Below, piece by piece: positions 34,761-46,075 of a DNA stretch of 64,000 nucleotides. Position 1 is the stretch's first letter; the number at the start of each line of letters is the position of its first letter. The stretch comes from Canna indica. Taxonomy: Eukaryota > Streptophyta > Magnoliopsida > Zingiberales > Cannaceae. The stretch lies in NCBI GenBank assembly GCA_034359265.1, contig CP136890.1, positions 54,739,501 through 54,803,500 on the forward strand, in the 5' to 3' direction. The notes beneath the pieces are model-generated. The model searched no databases, had not been told where the DNA came from, and saw only the letters and a list, made by a program, of their open reading frames with translations. The position numbers were made by a program, and so were the translations under genes.

Positions 34761-35036
34761 CCAATCCTCAGATTTCTCCTAAGTGAGGACGATCCTCAGA
34801 TTTCGCAACCAATCCACATAATTTGGTCCACTTAATTTATTAGCGTCCAATATGCTTCGCAATGACAATGATGATGACATGATGATAGTGAAAATGCTAC
34901 AAGGGAAAAGAATGACATAAATAAGCAGATGTTCAACATGCATGATTGTTGAGGTCTTTTATTAATCATGTCTCCCATTAATTTTCACAGTTCCCAAATG
35001 ACCCTCCGGTTAGGGAGAGGGAAGCCCCGTTGGTTG
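34761..35036. other. Junction between two head-to-head Gypsy gags
   Basis: About 280 bp of AT-rich DNA without LTR or leader similarity. It separates the minus-strand gag of copy 2 from the plus-strand gag of copy 3, both of which begin at nearly the same point (GTGAGGAGCGAC(A/G)CTCC in each). The LTRs and leaders of both copies are missing here. Confidence 0.5.
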
Positions 35037-35289
35037 GCGATGATGATGATCTGCAACCTAGTGACGATGAAACAGTGAGGAGCGACACTCCAGCACCAAC
35101 CAAACTCCCCCCAAAAGCATTCCAACATTGAATAGACGACCATGAGGCGAAGAACCAACGGTTAGCAGCCCAGGTCGAGATGCTAACGCGGTCCCAAGAA
35201 TAACCCCCGATCGATCACAAGCACCACCACTCAGAATATGAAGAAAGCAATCGCTCGGAAAGGAGACCGATCTTTATCCTCTAAGGCGA
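35037..35289 (+). pseudogene. Gypsy copy 3, gag N-terminal fragment
   Basis: Encodes VRSDTPAPTKLPPKAFQH, a stop, then EAKNQRLAAQVEMLTRSQE, parallel to copies 2 and 4. It is cut by solo LTR A5 just after the equivalent of RRPIxxL. It contains in-frame stops. Confidence 0.75.
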
Positions 35290-36592
35290 TGTTGGCCTAA
35301 GGTTTTCAACCTTGGTCTTAGTCTCGGTTTTGATGATAACAAACATGGAACTAATGATTCCATGGAGAATTATTTTCAAGTTTCATATCAATTAGCGCAC
35401 GATGTCCACGATCAAAAATATCGGAGAAATCAGAAAATCGGAAGGACATTGGTTGATGTGCTCGGATTCGTCGGGAAGATAGAGTCTAGGTTTAGGGTGT
35501 TTAGATAAATTGTAAAATCCTCTTTTATGGTGCAAAGAACCCAAAAAAATCTAACCTATAATCTAAAACCCGGACCGAAGAAAGAAATCGGCTAAAACTC
35601 AATGTAGGGTACAAGTACAATATGTAGAGTATCCGTACTCTACGATCGGTCGATAGGCCGGTCGATCAAAATGAGCCCAGAAAGCACAGAGGTCTTCGGT
35701 CGATTGACCGGCCTTCGATCGGACTAGCAATCGGATGGCGGAAACGACTCTATTACGAGCCGTTGAGTGATGTTTCACTTCATGGCTCTATAAATATTGA
35801 TGTCCCAGCCTTCCTTTGTCTCTCTTGACGACTCCTAAACTCTATTGAGCCATCCTTGATCATTCTCAAGCTTTCATTGGGTCATTACTTGGAGAAACCC
35901 TAGCTTTGATCTCCCAACTCCTTGAGTTAGCCTTGACTTCATTGATTCACCATCAAAGGCATCAAGAGGAAGCTAGGAAATTTTGTTGTGGTGCTAAGTA
36001 CTTTATTATTTTGATTATTGCTCCATTTGTTATTGTATTTTTATGTTTATTTGTTGTTTACTCAAGTGTGTAAACTTATTGTGCTAGGTTGATTATGTGT
36101 GGTGGTTGCGTTGGTGTTTAGGCCGCCACCACACATAATCCTAGATATATTCCACTGGTGTAATATTTCTAGGATTAGAGTGTCCTTAGGGAGAGTGAGG
36201 TGGGAAGGTGCTCTCGGTAGGAAAGCGGAGACTTCCGGGTGTGGAAGTGCCTTCGGTGTGAGAGCGAAGACTTTCCGATGAAAAGTTCTCATTGTAAAGG
36301 AACTCTATATCTAGTGGATTAGGTTGAAACCCTAAGCGAGGGGGGGGGTGCTTAGGTAGTGGAGTAGGCGGGTTGCCGAACCACTATAAATTTCATGTGG
36401 ATTTTAGGTAGTGGAAGGCTTTTAGCATTGTTTATATTTGTGATTGCCTAATTGTTTGTCATTTGCTTCCGCATGTAATTAACTCATATTGTGTTTTCCC
36501 TAACTAATCAAGAAACGATTGAAATTAGATTTAGTCTAAAAGATTAGATAACATACTATTCACCCCCTCTAGTGTAGGCCATTTCACCAACA
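35290..36592 (+). mobile_element. Solo LTR A5, inserted in Gypsy copy 3 gag
   Basis: 1303 bp, TGTTGGCC...TTTCACCAACA, plus orientation. Flanks GGCGA and GACAA differ by two G/A changes and are read as the aged target duplication. Copy 2 has an unbroken sequence at this point (CCTCCAAGATGAGGTCTCC). TATA box CTATAAATA at 35788-35796, preceded at 35640-35735 by the GGTCGAT/CGACCGG palindrome cluster. It ends ACTAGAGGGGG-like on the complementary strand, as its relatives do. Confidence 0.88.
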
Positions 36593-36619
36593 GACAAGAT
36601 CTCTAGCACACCCCGTTAG

Positions 36620-36681
<62 letters not shown>

Positions 36682-36818
36682 AAGAAAGAAAGATTCAAGG
36701 TCGTGGAGGTTGCGACTACTTTCCCTATCGACTCGGGAACCTTCGTCGAGCACATCATGACAACAAGCCTTCCACCCAAGTGCAGTTTGATGACTACTCT
36801 GTCGCCCTATGACGGTAT
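36593..36818 (+). pseudogene. Gypsy copy 3, gag fragment with microsatellite
   Basis: Gag resumes with ATCTCTAGCACACC, then a GA/GAAA microsatellite (36621-36692) breaks the frame. Then comes the equivalent of TTFPIDSGTFVEHIMTTSLP, ending at PYD where solo LTR A3 begins. Gag continues at 38481 with MGDPTILLMMF. Confidence 0.8.
36621..36692. repeat. GA/GAAA microsatellite
   Basis: About 28 GA units followed by four GAAA units, expanded inside gag. The other gag copies have only short purine runs (AGAGAGAAGAGG near 9065). Confidence 0.95.
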
Positions 36819-38480
36819 TGTTGGTGAAGTGGCCACACTAGAGGGGGGGGTGAATAGTGTGTTATCTAAATCTTTTTTTTGCCTAATTCCGGTTTTAAAC
36901 TTTTCTTAAACTACTAAGGCAATTCGCGAATCAAGTAGCAAGCGGAAGTAAGATATAAATGATAAGCAATACGAAACGCAAAGTAAACAACGCTAACACA
37001 ATGATTTATAGTGGTTCGGCCCCAATGCCTACTCCACTACCTAAGCATCACTCTTAGGATTTCCAAACTAGTTTTACTAGATTAATTAGTTTCCTTACGA
37101 TGAGGATTTTACACCGGAAAGTCTCCGCTCTCAAACCGAAAGCACTTCCACACCCGAAAGTATCATGCCTTCCTATCGAGAGCACTCTCCCGCCTCAATC
37201 TAAGGACAACTCAACTAATCCTAGTAAACTACGTTTACAATGGTGGATTTAAGCCTTAACACCAAGGCAACCACCAACTCAATCAAACCTAGAAACCTAG
37301 GTTTACACACTTGATATACAATCAAAATAAATAACAAAATACAATAACAATTGGAGCAATAAATCAAACAACAAGTACTTAGCTCCAAAAGAAACTCCCT
37401 TATCCTCTTGATGTCTTGATAAGATGAATCTATGAAACTTGAAGGCTAAATCAACAAATGGAGATCAATACTAGGGCTCTTTGCAAGGATGGCTCAAGAA
37501 TTCTTGTAGAGATGCAAGGAGTGGCTCTTTTAGGCTTAGAATAATCATTGAATGCTTGGAAGATAGTTTGGGGTGGGTATTTATAACCCCCCAAACAAAA
37601 TGGCTCGTCAACGGGCTGATTTCTGCCCGTTGGCGACGCCCGGTCGCTTGCCGGTCGATCGTCGATCGATCGACCGTCGAGCGATCGAAGGCTTTTTGCC
37701 CATTCTGGGCAACATTCGGTCAACCGATCGGTCGACGAAAATGCCGTCAGTCGACCAGTCGGTCGGGCGAACTTCTGTATGGCAAATTTTTTGCTTGTTT
37801 ATTTTTTTGCTCATTTGGGTTCCGTCTTTGCTAAGTCTACTTATATAATAATTATTAACTTTAAGTAAATAACTTTAAAACATAAATATTATATAAGGAT
37901 TACCCCCCATTTGGATTCAATAAAAATATCTAAAAATTTAAAATCCTTAAGAATCAAAATCTAACTTTTGGGGTCTACTACAAATTTCCGAAAAAAGGAA
38001 ATTTTCTAATCTTTCGGGTCAAATATGGGTAGGCTAAAGGCTTCCAAAATTCCTTAAAAATATCTCGTTATCTAGTTTTTACATAAGGAACAATTACCGA
38101 CATTTTTTGTGTCAAATAAATGTCTAGGTCATATAGCCCTCCAAGGAGCTCCCTAGGCTTAGTGAATTGCAGGGTTATTTTCTAATTTGCCGGTTTTTCA
38201 TGTTTTGGTGTTCGGGTTTGGTTTTTGGGTTCTTATGCATCATCATGAGGAGTTACAATACAAGCTAGACACCATAGACCTAAAGTTTAACTTCCTGAAG
38301 AATCCCAAGCATCGACGAGCGTCCTTGCCGATTTCTCTGATTTCTTCAATTTTTCTGATCGGAGACGTCGTGCGCTAACCGATATGGAACATGAAAATAA
38401 CTCTCCATGAAATCATTATTTCCATGTTTGTTATCATCAAAACCAAGATTAAGACCAAGGTTGAAAACCCTAGGCCAACA
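36819..38480 (-). mobile_element. Solo LTR A3 with a 0.35-kb insertion
   Basis: Same family and orientation as the LTRs of the gag-only element (TGTTGGTGAAGTGGCC...CTAGGCCAACA). Flanks GGTAT and TATAT each differ by one base from GATAT, which is what copy 1 has at the empty site (GAAGATATGGG). Minus-strand TATA box at about 37578-37586. The palindrome cluster at 37635-37770 includes GGTCGATCGTCGATCGATCGACC-type strings. About 350 bp more than relatives is present at about 37830-38170, AT-rich and of unknown origin. Confidence 0.85.
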
Positions 38481-39526
38481 TATATGGGCGACCCTACCAT
38501 ACTCTTGATGATGTTCAGGACCATGATACTCTTAAACGGAGGAACCGACCCTGCCCTCTACAGAGCTTTCCAAACTTTCTTGGCGCAAACCGCTCTATTG
38601 TGGTTCCCTTCCCTCCCACTGAGATCTATACACTCTTTCGCTGAACTCTCCCGTGACTTCCTCAATCGATTTTCCTCATCTTGTGTCTACTACAAAACAG
38701 AAGACGCCCTCTACTACGTCAGGCAAGGGAAACATGAACCCCTAAGGGAATACACACACAGGTTTGAGGTTACAACTATCGAAATCTCGAATCTCGACAC
38801 CCCCCCCCCCGAGTCGAGCTTTACTCTTTCAAATACAGGGTGAAGCCCGGATATTTCGCCGACCAGATCACCGTCGTAAAGCCAAGAGATATGGATGAGT
38901 TCTAGGAGAAGGCCGCAAGTTTAATAGTGATGGAAGAGCTCTGTGAGGCCAGAAAGGCTGACAAACAGAATATCAAAGACACTGCCGAACACAAAAAGCT
39001 CAGAGGGGTGGACAAAAAAAGTGAAGATAGCAATCACCGCGGACAGAGTAACGATAGAAGGCCGAGGTCACCACCTCACTCGAACGCTCGATATGAAAGG
39101 TATACTCCTCTCAACACAATTCAAGAGACCATCCTCCAGGAGGTCTACCACATGCAGTTGCCCAAACCCCCTAACAACCCTGAAAGGTTAAAGCCTTCAT
39201 TCAAAGGTGACAAAAGCAAGAGGTGCGAATTCCACCGAACCTACGTACACACCACTAAATAATGTGTGGTGCTCCGCAATCAGATCGAGTGCTTGATTTG
39301 GGAAGATCGTCTCGACCACTATATCTGGTGCGTTCGGAGTCGCAACCGAAGTCGGTGGAACCACCGCCTTCAGCGCCGAAGTCCTAGTAAGACACCACTA
39401 CCTAGTGACACAAACAACCATGATGATCTTGGGAATGATCAGCCTCGTCCTAACATCTGGGGAGTCATCGACTACATCACAGGTGGATTTGTTGGAGAAG
39501 GCAATGCTAGAACACAATCGTCTTAG
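38481..39526 (+). pseudogene. Gypsy copy 3, gag core and zinc-motif region
   Basis: The core MGDPTILLMMFRTMILLNGG is followed by DPALYRAFQTFLAQ, RQGKHEPLREYTHRFE (the usual gag core end) and the Arg-rich NARYERYTPLNT segment. The zinc motif reads CEFHRTYVHTTK followed by a stop where the final Cys would follow. A run of C (CACCCCCCCCCCGAG near 38800) has caused a frameshift, and TAG and TAA codons interrupt elsewhere. It ends with NIWGVIDYITGGF, the segment just before protease. Confidence 0.8.
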
Positions 39527-39532
39527 GCCATA

Positions 39533-39880
39533 ATGACCGTCGACGATGCAACTCATCCGCAAATGTTATGTACACCTACCACGGTAATATCTTTCAATGA
39601 TATTGACTTTCGGGGGATTTATAGAAATTTACATGAACTCATTGTTATTTCTGTAACCGTTGTTGATTTCCTTGTCAAGAAAGTCTTGGTAGATCAGGGG
39701 AGTTTAGCCGATGTCCTCTTCTACCCAACACTCAAAAAGATGAGTATCAGCGAAGATTCGCTACACCTGTACCATGGAGAACTTATCAGCTTCTCAGGAG
39801 ACCGCGTGAACGTCAAGGGCTATTTATGGCTAACAACAATGTTCGGCTCTCCACAAGGAACAAGGACGATAGACATATAG
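39533..39880 (+). pseudogene. Gypsy copy 3, aspartic protease region
   Basis: A 115-residue open segment with ISFNDIDFRGI, VKKVLVDQGSLADVLFYPTL and SFSGDRVNVKGYLWL. VDQGS is the active-site loop (D-x-G), and LADVLFY matches the Tat-lineage protease (SSADILF). An in-frame TAG follows. The protease would process Gag-Pol. Confidence 0.75.
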
Positions 39881-40379
39881 TTCCTAATCATTCATTACGT
39901 AAGTCCCTACCATATGATTTTTAGCCAACCTTCCTTAAATAACTTCGGAGCTGTCGTATCGACTCCCCATCTTGCCATCAAATTCCTTATCTTGGAGACA
40001 GAGGTAGGAGTGATGCATGCAGACCGAAAGGAAGCCTGCACGTGCTACAACGAATGCTTGAAGCTCAGGCTGGTTGAACCCCAACCCTGAATCTCAGACC
40101 TGGATCTCAGGGAAGATCATATCCAAGAGTGGCCCCAGCCCGCCGACGACTTAGAACATGTGCAAATCGGGACATTCCCCGAATAGGTAACTTATGTGGG
40201 AGCATACCTCCCCGATGAGCTCAAAGCTCAACTTAGCACTATACTCAGAGACAATGCCGACCTCTTTGCATGGACGCCAGTCGACATGCCATGAATAGAT
40301 CCCTATGTCATCTGCCACAGACTGGCCATTGACCCCCGGGTCAAACTCTTGGTCTAGAAGAAAAGAAAGCTCGGAGCCG

Positions 40380-40930
40380 GGTGACAACAAGCACCACTGA
40401 AAGAGATCGGAGAGTTACTAAAGGCAAAATTGATGAGAGATATCTGATTTACCATGTGGCTCGCAAATGTCGTAATGGTTAAGAAGCACTCGGGAAAGTG
40501 GTGAATGTGCGTTAACTTCACCGACATCAATAAGGTCTGCTCAAAGGACTCTTACCCGTTACCGAGCATAGACAAACTTGTCGATGGCTCCTCGGGATAC
40601 TAGTATCTAAGCTTCTTGGATGCCTATTCGGAAAACAATCAAATCCGGATCCACCAGGAAGATGAAGAGAAATCAACCTTCATTACCAAACACACAAACT
40701 TCTATTACAAGGTGATGCCATTCTGGCTTAAAAATGCAGGAGCCACATATCAACGCCTGATGAACAAGGTATTCAAAAAATAAATTTGTCGCAACATGGA
40801 AGTGTACGTCGACGACATGGTTGCCAAAACGCCGACCACCGAAAACCACTGCAACGATCTCATCGAGATCTTCAGCCGATGAGATCTTCAGCTAGCTTAG
40901 GCACTACAACATGACATTAAACTTGGAAAA
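40380..40930 (+). pseudogene. Gypsy copy 3, reverse transcriptase region
   Basis: Matches to Gypsy RT in order: LKEIGELLKAKLMREI, ANVVMVKKHSGKW, CVNFTDINK, SYPLPSIDKLVDG, LSFLDAYSENNQI (family DAYSGYNQI), FYYKVMPFWLKNAGATYQRL and the catalytic box YVDDMVAKT with both Asp present. At least four stops break it. It would copy element RNA into DNA. Confidence 0.85.
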
Positions 40931-41099
40931 GTGTGCCTTCGGAGTTCACAGTGCCAAGTTCCTCGACTTCATGCTAACACACCGAGGGATCGAAGCCGAC
41001 CTAGAGAAATGCTGAGCCACCCAAGAGATGCGGAGCCCGCGCAACATCAAGGAAGTACAATAACTCACAGGGAGGATGGTCGCTCTGTCCAGGTACCTC

Positions 41100-41500
41100 T
41101 CCAGGTCGACCGACCGAGCCACCCCTTTAGTAAAGATTCTAAGGAAAAAACAAGATTTCCACTGGGATGAGAAATGTAAACAAGCTTTCGAGGAGCTCAA
41201 ACACTTTCTTACCAGCCCGCTGGTTTTGGACAAGCCACACTAGGGAGAAACCCTCTTCCTTTACCTCATGGTCACAAAAAGCGCCCTCAACTCGGTCTTC
41301 ATCCGAGAGCAGGGAAAAAACCAAAAGTCGATCTATTTTGTCAGCAAGGTCCTCTAGGGACCGAAAACCAAATACCAGAGGTTAGAGAGCTCGCCTTCGC
41401 CCTATTCATCTCGGCCCGAAGACTAAGGTCATATTTTCAAATTCACAACATCCAGGTACGCACCTAGCAACCAATTAGACATGTGCTGGCTAAACCCGAA
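41100..41500 (+). pseudogene. Gypsy copy 3, RT thumb and first RNase H region
   Basis: Encodes KCKQAFEELKHFLTSPLVL (the usual thumb/connection segment), then LFLYLMVTKSALNSVFIRE and KSIYFVSKVL, the Gypsy RNase H start (YLAVSxxAVSAVLVRE in relatives). Stops are frequent. RNase H degrades the RNA strand after reverse transcription. Confidence 0.75.
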
Positions 41501-41640
41501 CTTGTTGGGCGAATGATATCCTAGTCAGTAGAACTCTCATAGTTCAGCATCGAATACTAGCCTAGGGCCCCATCAAAGCAGGCTTTGGCCGACTTCGTCA
41601 TTGAATACACCGGCCAGGAAGACACTCCAAAATAGGTTGA

Positions 41641-42030
41641 AACTTGGACATTATTCGTGGATGTCGCCTCCAACAAAAAGAGAAATAGAGCAGGCATCAT
41701 TCTAGAGAATGGCGAAGGAATCGCCCTCGAACAATTCTTCCAATTACAGTTCAAAGCCAACAACAATCAGGGAGAGTATGAAGCTCTAACCGTCGGGCTA
41801 AAACTCGCCCCGGAGGTGAAGGCCCAAAACATATTCGTAAAGAGTGACTCGCAACATGCCATAGGATAAGCCAACGACACCTACCAAGCAAGGGAGCCTT
41901 CCCTTGAAAGGTATCTTTCACTAGTGTATTCCTTAATCACTAACTTTGACAATTGCGTGATCTAGCACATACCTCGGCAAGAAAACACCCGGGCCGACCT
42001 ATTATCCAAACTCGCTAGCACCAAAAAACC
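41641..42030 (+). pseudogene. Gypsy copy 3, second (archaeal-type) RNase H
   Basis: TWTLFVDVASNKKRNRAGII, then FKANNNQGEYEALTVGLKLA, VKSDSQ and ADLLSKLAS are the blocks of the additional RNase H domain that marks Tat-lineage plant Gypsy elements. The Asp, Glu and second Asp of the active site are visible in FVD, YEAL and SDSQ. The middle section is open and the rest has stops. Confidence 0.8.
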
Positions 42031-42082
42031 CTAAAACAACAGGAGCATCTAGCTAGCCGACACCTCGGTCGAAGTCCAAGTA

Positions 42083-43105
42083 GTGAAACAAAGTGTAGAC
42101 TGGAGAACTCCCTACATAAACTACCTTAAACGAGGCAAAATCCCAAATCTCACCGCCAACCCAGGTAAATTCAAAAGTACGGCAAGCTACTATATGCTCC
42201 TTGACGATCAACTCCATAAAAGAGGATACTCCCGGCCACTTCTAAAGTGTGTCGCTCAACCCCGAATAAGCACCATAATGGCGTAAGTCCACGATAGCAT
42301 TTGCGGTAGCCACATCGGGGGAAGGTCCTTGGCCGCCAAAATCCTCCGGGCGGCTACTTCTAACTAAACATGAAAGTAGACGACAGTCTCTACGTCAAAA
42401 AATGTGACAAATGCCAAAGATTCTTCGAGGTCTCACAACTGCATCCCGAGCCACTTCACAACTCAGACACTAGTTGGTCGTTCCCCAAGTGGGGCATCGA
42501 CCTCCTCGGCCCTTTTCCCAGCACCACGGTAAATCAAATTTCTAGTCGTAGCAATTGACTACTTTACCAAATGGATAGAGGCTGAACCCCTATCCTTAAT
42601 TGTAACAGACAAAGTCTAGAAATTTGTTTGGAAAAATATCATTTGTAGGTACGAAATGCCACGTTAGCTCGTCAGTGTCAATAGGACACAGTTCACGAAT
42701 CGACGATTCCAAGAATTATACTCAGACCTCGGCATTCAACAACTCTTTTCGTCGGTAGAACACCCATAGACAAATGGCCCACCAGAAGTAGCCAACAAGG
42801 TCATTCTGACATGACTAAAATAGAATATCGATCGGGTCTAAGGACACTAGGTCGAAGAGTTACCTGAAGTACTCTGGAGTTACAATACAACTACACAATC
42901 CTCCACTTTGGAAACACCTTACCAGCTTTTCTTTAGAGCAGAGGTCATGATCCTATTCGAGGTTGCAGAGCCCAGCTACCTCCATATGATCGCCTTCGAG
43001 GAACAAAGCAACTCAGAAGCCCAACACGTCGAGCTCAATCTCATTGAAGAAGAGCGAGAGCTCGCCAAAATTAGAGAAGAGAAAATGAAACTCAAGATAG
43101 CCTAG
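42083..43105 (+). pseudogene. Gypsy copy 3, integrase
   Basis: YYMLLDDQLHKRGYSRPLL opens the domain. The zinc-binding part follows: VHDSICGSHIGGRSLAAKIL, a stop, then VKKCDKCQRF (H-H-C-C ligands present). The catalytic core begins with WGIDLLGPFP (first Asp). Further core segments are in other frames, and the 3' end (LNLIEEERELAKIREEKM, 42908-43105) is the usual integrase C-terminal segment. Integrase inserts the DNA copy. Frameshifts and stops make it non-functional. Confidence 0.8.
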
Positions 43106-43689
43106 AAATATGGCTAACGTGTCAGGCCTAGGAGTTTTTCAAAAGGGGACCTCGTCCTATGAAAGATCGAACTACAAAGAAAGTCAACCGGAGAAGGTAA
43201 GCTCGCCCCGAATTGGGAAGGCTACTACAGGATCACAGAGGTCCTCGAAAAAAGTGCCTACAAAATCGTTGAACACCCCGGATGAGAACTCCCATGGTTG
43301 TGGAACGCGGCCTCTCTACGGGGCTACTACAACTAAGCTCTCACCCTTAATTATAACGTGGATGAGCTACTCTTTTCCTTGCATGACGGTTTTCCCACTG
43401 GGTTTGCCCCATGAAAGGTTTTAATGAGGCTCCACCATGTGTTAGCCGAGCTTAACTCTCAGTGGGATACAATGTATCACTATGATATTTAACAATGAAA
43501 TTACTCTTTTTATTTTGCACTCCCTTGTGTGTGAAATCACTTGCAAGTCATTGCATAATGCGTAGAAGGAATTTACACGATTTCACAGCGGCCCTCGACC
43601 CATGTGACACACCATCCTGCCTCGGTCCAGCGCCACTATCCTCGGCATCACAAGCCTCCATAGCAATCAGGATTCGGCTTTCACCAGCC

Positions 43690-45020
43690 TAACTTGTCGG
43701 CGTTGGCGCCGCTCTCAAATTCCAACATCAACTAGAGCTCGGTTTTAACTAGTCCAACTTGTCAGCCTCAGTGCCTATTATGGGTTCCTACGCCCCCAAC
43801 GACCCCAAGCGCGCTTCTCGTGAGCTTGGTTTTCACCGAGTCAAGTCCACGAACCTAAATGCGGCCTCTAGCTCAGCTAGCATGCTCTAAATAAGCAACA
43901 CGACCTCAAGCGCACTTCTCGAGCTCAGTTTTCAACGAGTCTGGTCCTCGGCCCTAAATGCAGCCTCCAGCTTAGCCCGACATGCACAAAATGAGCAACA
44001 CGACCACAAATGCACTTCTTACAAGCTCGATTTTCACCGAGTATGGTCCTCGACCCTAAATAGACCCTCCGAATCATCTTGACATGCTCTAAATTAGCAA
44101 CACGACCCCCAAGCGCACTTCAGGTGAGCTCAGTTTCCACTATGTCTGGTCCTCAGCCCTAAATGCGACCTCCGGCTTAGCCTAGCACGCTCTAAATGAG
44201 CAATAGGACCCCAAGCGCGCTTCTCGCGAGCTCGGTTTTCACCGAGTCTGGTCCTCGGCCCTAAATGCGACCTCCGGCTCCGCCTAGCATGCTCTAAATG
44301 AGCAACACGACCCCAAGCACGCTTCTCGCGAGCTCGATTTTTACCGAGTCTAGTCCTCAACCGTAAATACGGACTCCGGCTCAGCCCGACATGCTCTAAT
44401 AAATGAGTAACACAACCCCAAGTGCGCATCTCGTGAACTCCATTTTCATCGAGTCTGGTCGTCGGCCCTAAATGCAGCTTTCGGCTTAGCCCGACATGCT
44501 TTAAATCAGCGATCCCAAGTGCGCTTCTCGCGAGCTCAGTTTTCACCAAGTCTGGTCTTTAGCCCTAAATGCGGCCTCCAGCTCAGCCTGACATGCTCTA
44601 AATGAGCAACACGACCCCAAGCGCGCTTCTCACGAGCTTGGTTTCACCGAGTCTGGTCCTCGGTCCCAAATGCGGCCTCCAACTCAACCCAACACGCTGT
44701 AAATGAGCAACACGGTCCCAAGCGCGCTTCTCGCGAGCTTGGTTTTCACCGAGTATGGACCTCGGCCCTAAATGCGGCCTCTTGCTCAGCTTGGCACATT
44801 CTAAATGAGCAATACAACCCCAAGCGCGATTCTCACGAGCTCGATTTTCACTGAGACTGGTGCTCGGCCCTTAATGCGGCCTCCAACTCAGCCCGACACG
44901 CTCTAAATGAGCAACACGACCCCATGCACGCTTCTCGCGAGCTCGGTTTTCACCAAGTCTAGTCATGGGCCGCAGCGCCCCCACTCTCGGCCTCAGAGCT
45001 CGATTCTTCCGCCAATCTGA
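43690..45020 (+). repeat. About 103-bp tandem array in the 3' region of Gypsy copy 3
   Basis: About 12 diverged units, recognised by CCCCAAGCGCGCTTCTCGCGAG at near-regular spacing (43797, 43907, 44012, 44107, 44210, 44311, 44416, 44513, 44616, 44727, 44819, 44924). Each also has CGGTTTTCACCGAGTCTGGTCC and AACACGACC. It is GC-rich relative to the rest. It lies between integrase and the 3' LTR, where Tat-lineage elements are known to generate tandem repeats that can seed satellites. A 139-codon minus-strand frame here is a translation of the repeat. Confidence 0.9.
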
Positions 45021-46064
45021 CTCGTCGGCCCAAGCGCCTTACTCACAATTACCAAACAGGTAATCCCAATATTATCTTTTTCATATAGATATGTAACTAA
45101 CAGAACCACAACAATTGAAAGCTGACCAAACTCTGTAAAATCACATCAAGGATAAATACAAAAAGTCATTCTTTCATTCATAAAGTCCCACAAAGGGAAT
45201 AATTACACTTACAAACCCATGAAAGTCAGCTTACAAATGAGAAAATAAGCCATAAAGGTACAGCTCCCATTAAGCATAACAAAGAAAAAGGTACTCCTCT
45301 CTAGAGTCCTGCAAGCGAAAATCTCAACCAGCGGCCCTGTTACCAGGATTTAATGCCACACACAGACCCACTGATGGAACCATCCTACATCTCGGGATTT
45401 GAAGGGGAAGGAGGAGATCGAGGAGTGAAAGCCCTAGGTCTGCAAACCTAGAATCTTGACAAGATTCCAGCCGGCCAAGAGCATGACGCCTCCCTCGACG
45501 CATGTACCATGGGGACTGCTTCGCCATAAGCTTGATGGTACAAACCTACGGTTGGAACCCCACCTTCTGCCTTCATTTTTAAGCCTGATGCTACAAACCC
45601 ACGATGACCAGCGAACCATTCGCCAATAATACAAAAATAACCTTCGGATGGACGATGATCCTCAAAACCTTCCACTCCATGATTTCCAATATATGCAACA
45701 TGCAGGGGGATATTTATAGACCCAAAACAAAAACTACTGCTCGATGGGCAGTTCCATTTCTTCACTGGCGGAATCACGTCCCGTCAGTTCATAGCCGACG
45801 TTCAAACACCTTAGAAACCACCTATCCAATCTTTACTCATAATTACTTTCATGTCAAGCTATATCTACCATACAAGTGGCAAGCATCCGGAAGAACACTC
45901 TCCTCTTCCGCACAAATATCACATCCAGCCCGGATAATGGAGAGTCACGTAAGAGGCCCCACGCCTTGCACGTGACAATGACCCAACCGACATCTTTTCA
46001 GCCAACCGAGGTCGTAAGACAACATCACTTAGAGCTCGACACGTAGTCCTCCAGACTCCGACCT
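45021..46064 (+). other. Gypsy copy 3, remaining 3' untranslated region
   Basis: Non-coding in the sense direction. On the opposite strand, 45777-45448 encodes an open frame of 109 codons, described separately. Confidence 0.5.
45448..45777 (-). CDS. Antisense open frame in the Gypsy 3' region
   Basis: 109 codons with mixed amino-acid composition (for example NIPLHVAYIGNHGVEGFEDH), unlike the repetitive frames nearby. I do not recognise a domain. Antisense frames between integrase and the 3' LTR are known from some plant Tat/Grande-type elements, which is the only reason to list it. It may well be a chance frame. Confidence 0.25.
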   Translation of the reverse strand: MIPPVKKWNCPSSSSFCFGSINIPLHVAYIGNHGVEGFEDHRPSEGYFCIIGEWFAGHRGFVASGLKMKAEGGVPTVGLYHQAYGEAVPMVHASREASCSWPAGILSRF

Positions 46065-46075
46065 AGCTCGGGGGC
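46065..46075 (+). promoter_or_regulatory. Polypurine-type tract of Gypsy copy 3
   Basis: The G-rich CTCGGGGGC directly abuts the TGTGGACT start of the LTR, the position and form usual for this lineage. Confidence 0.65.

Noticed and set aside
44130..44549. 139-codon minus-strand open frame
   Set aside because: It is a translation of the roughly 103-bp tandem array (repeating REKRAWG-type units).
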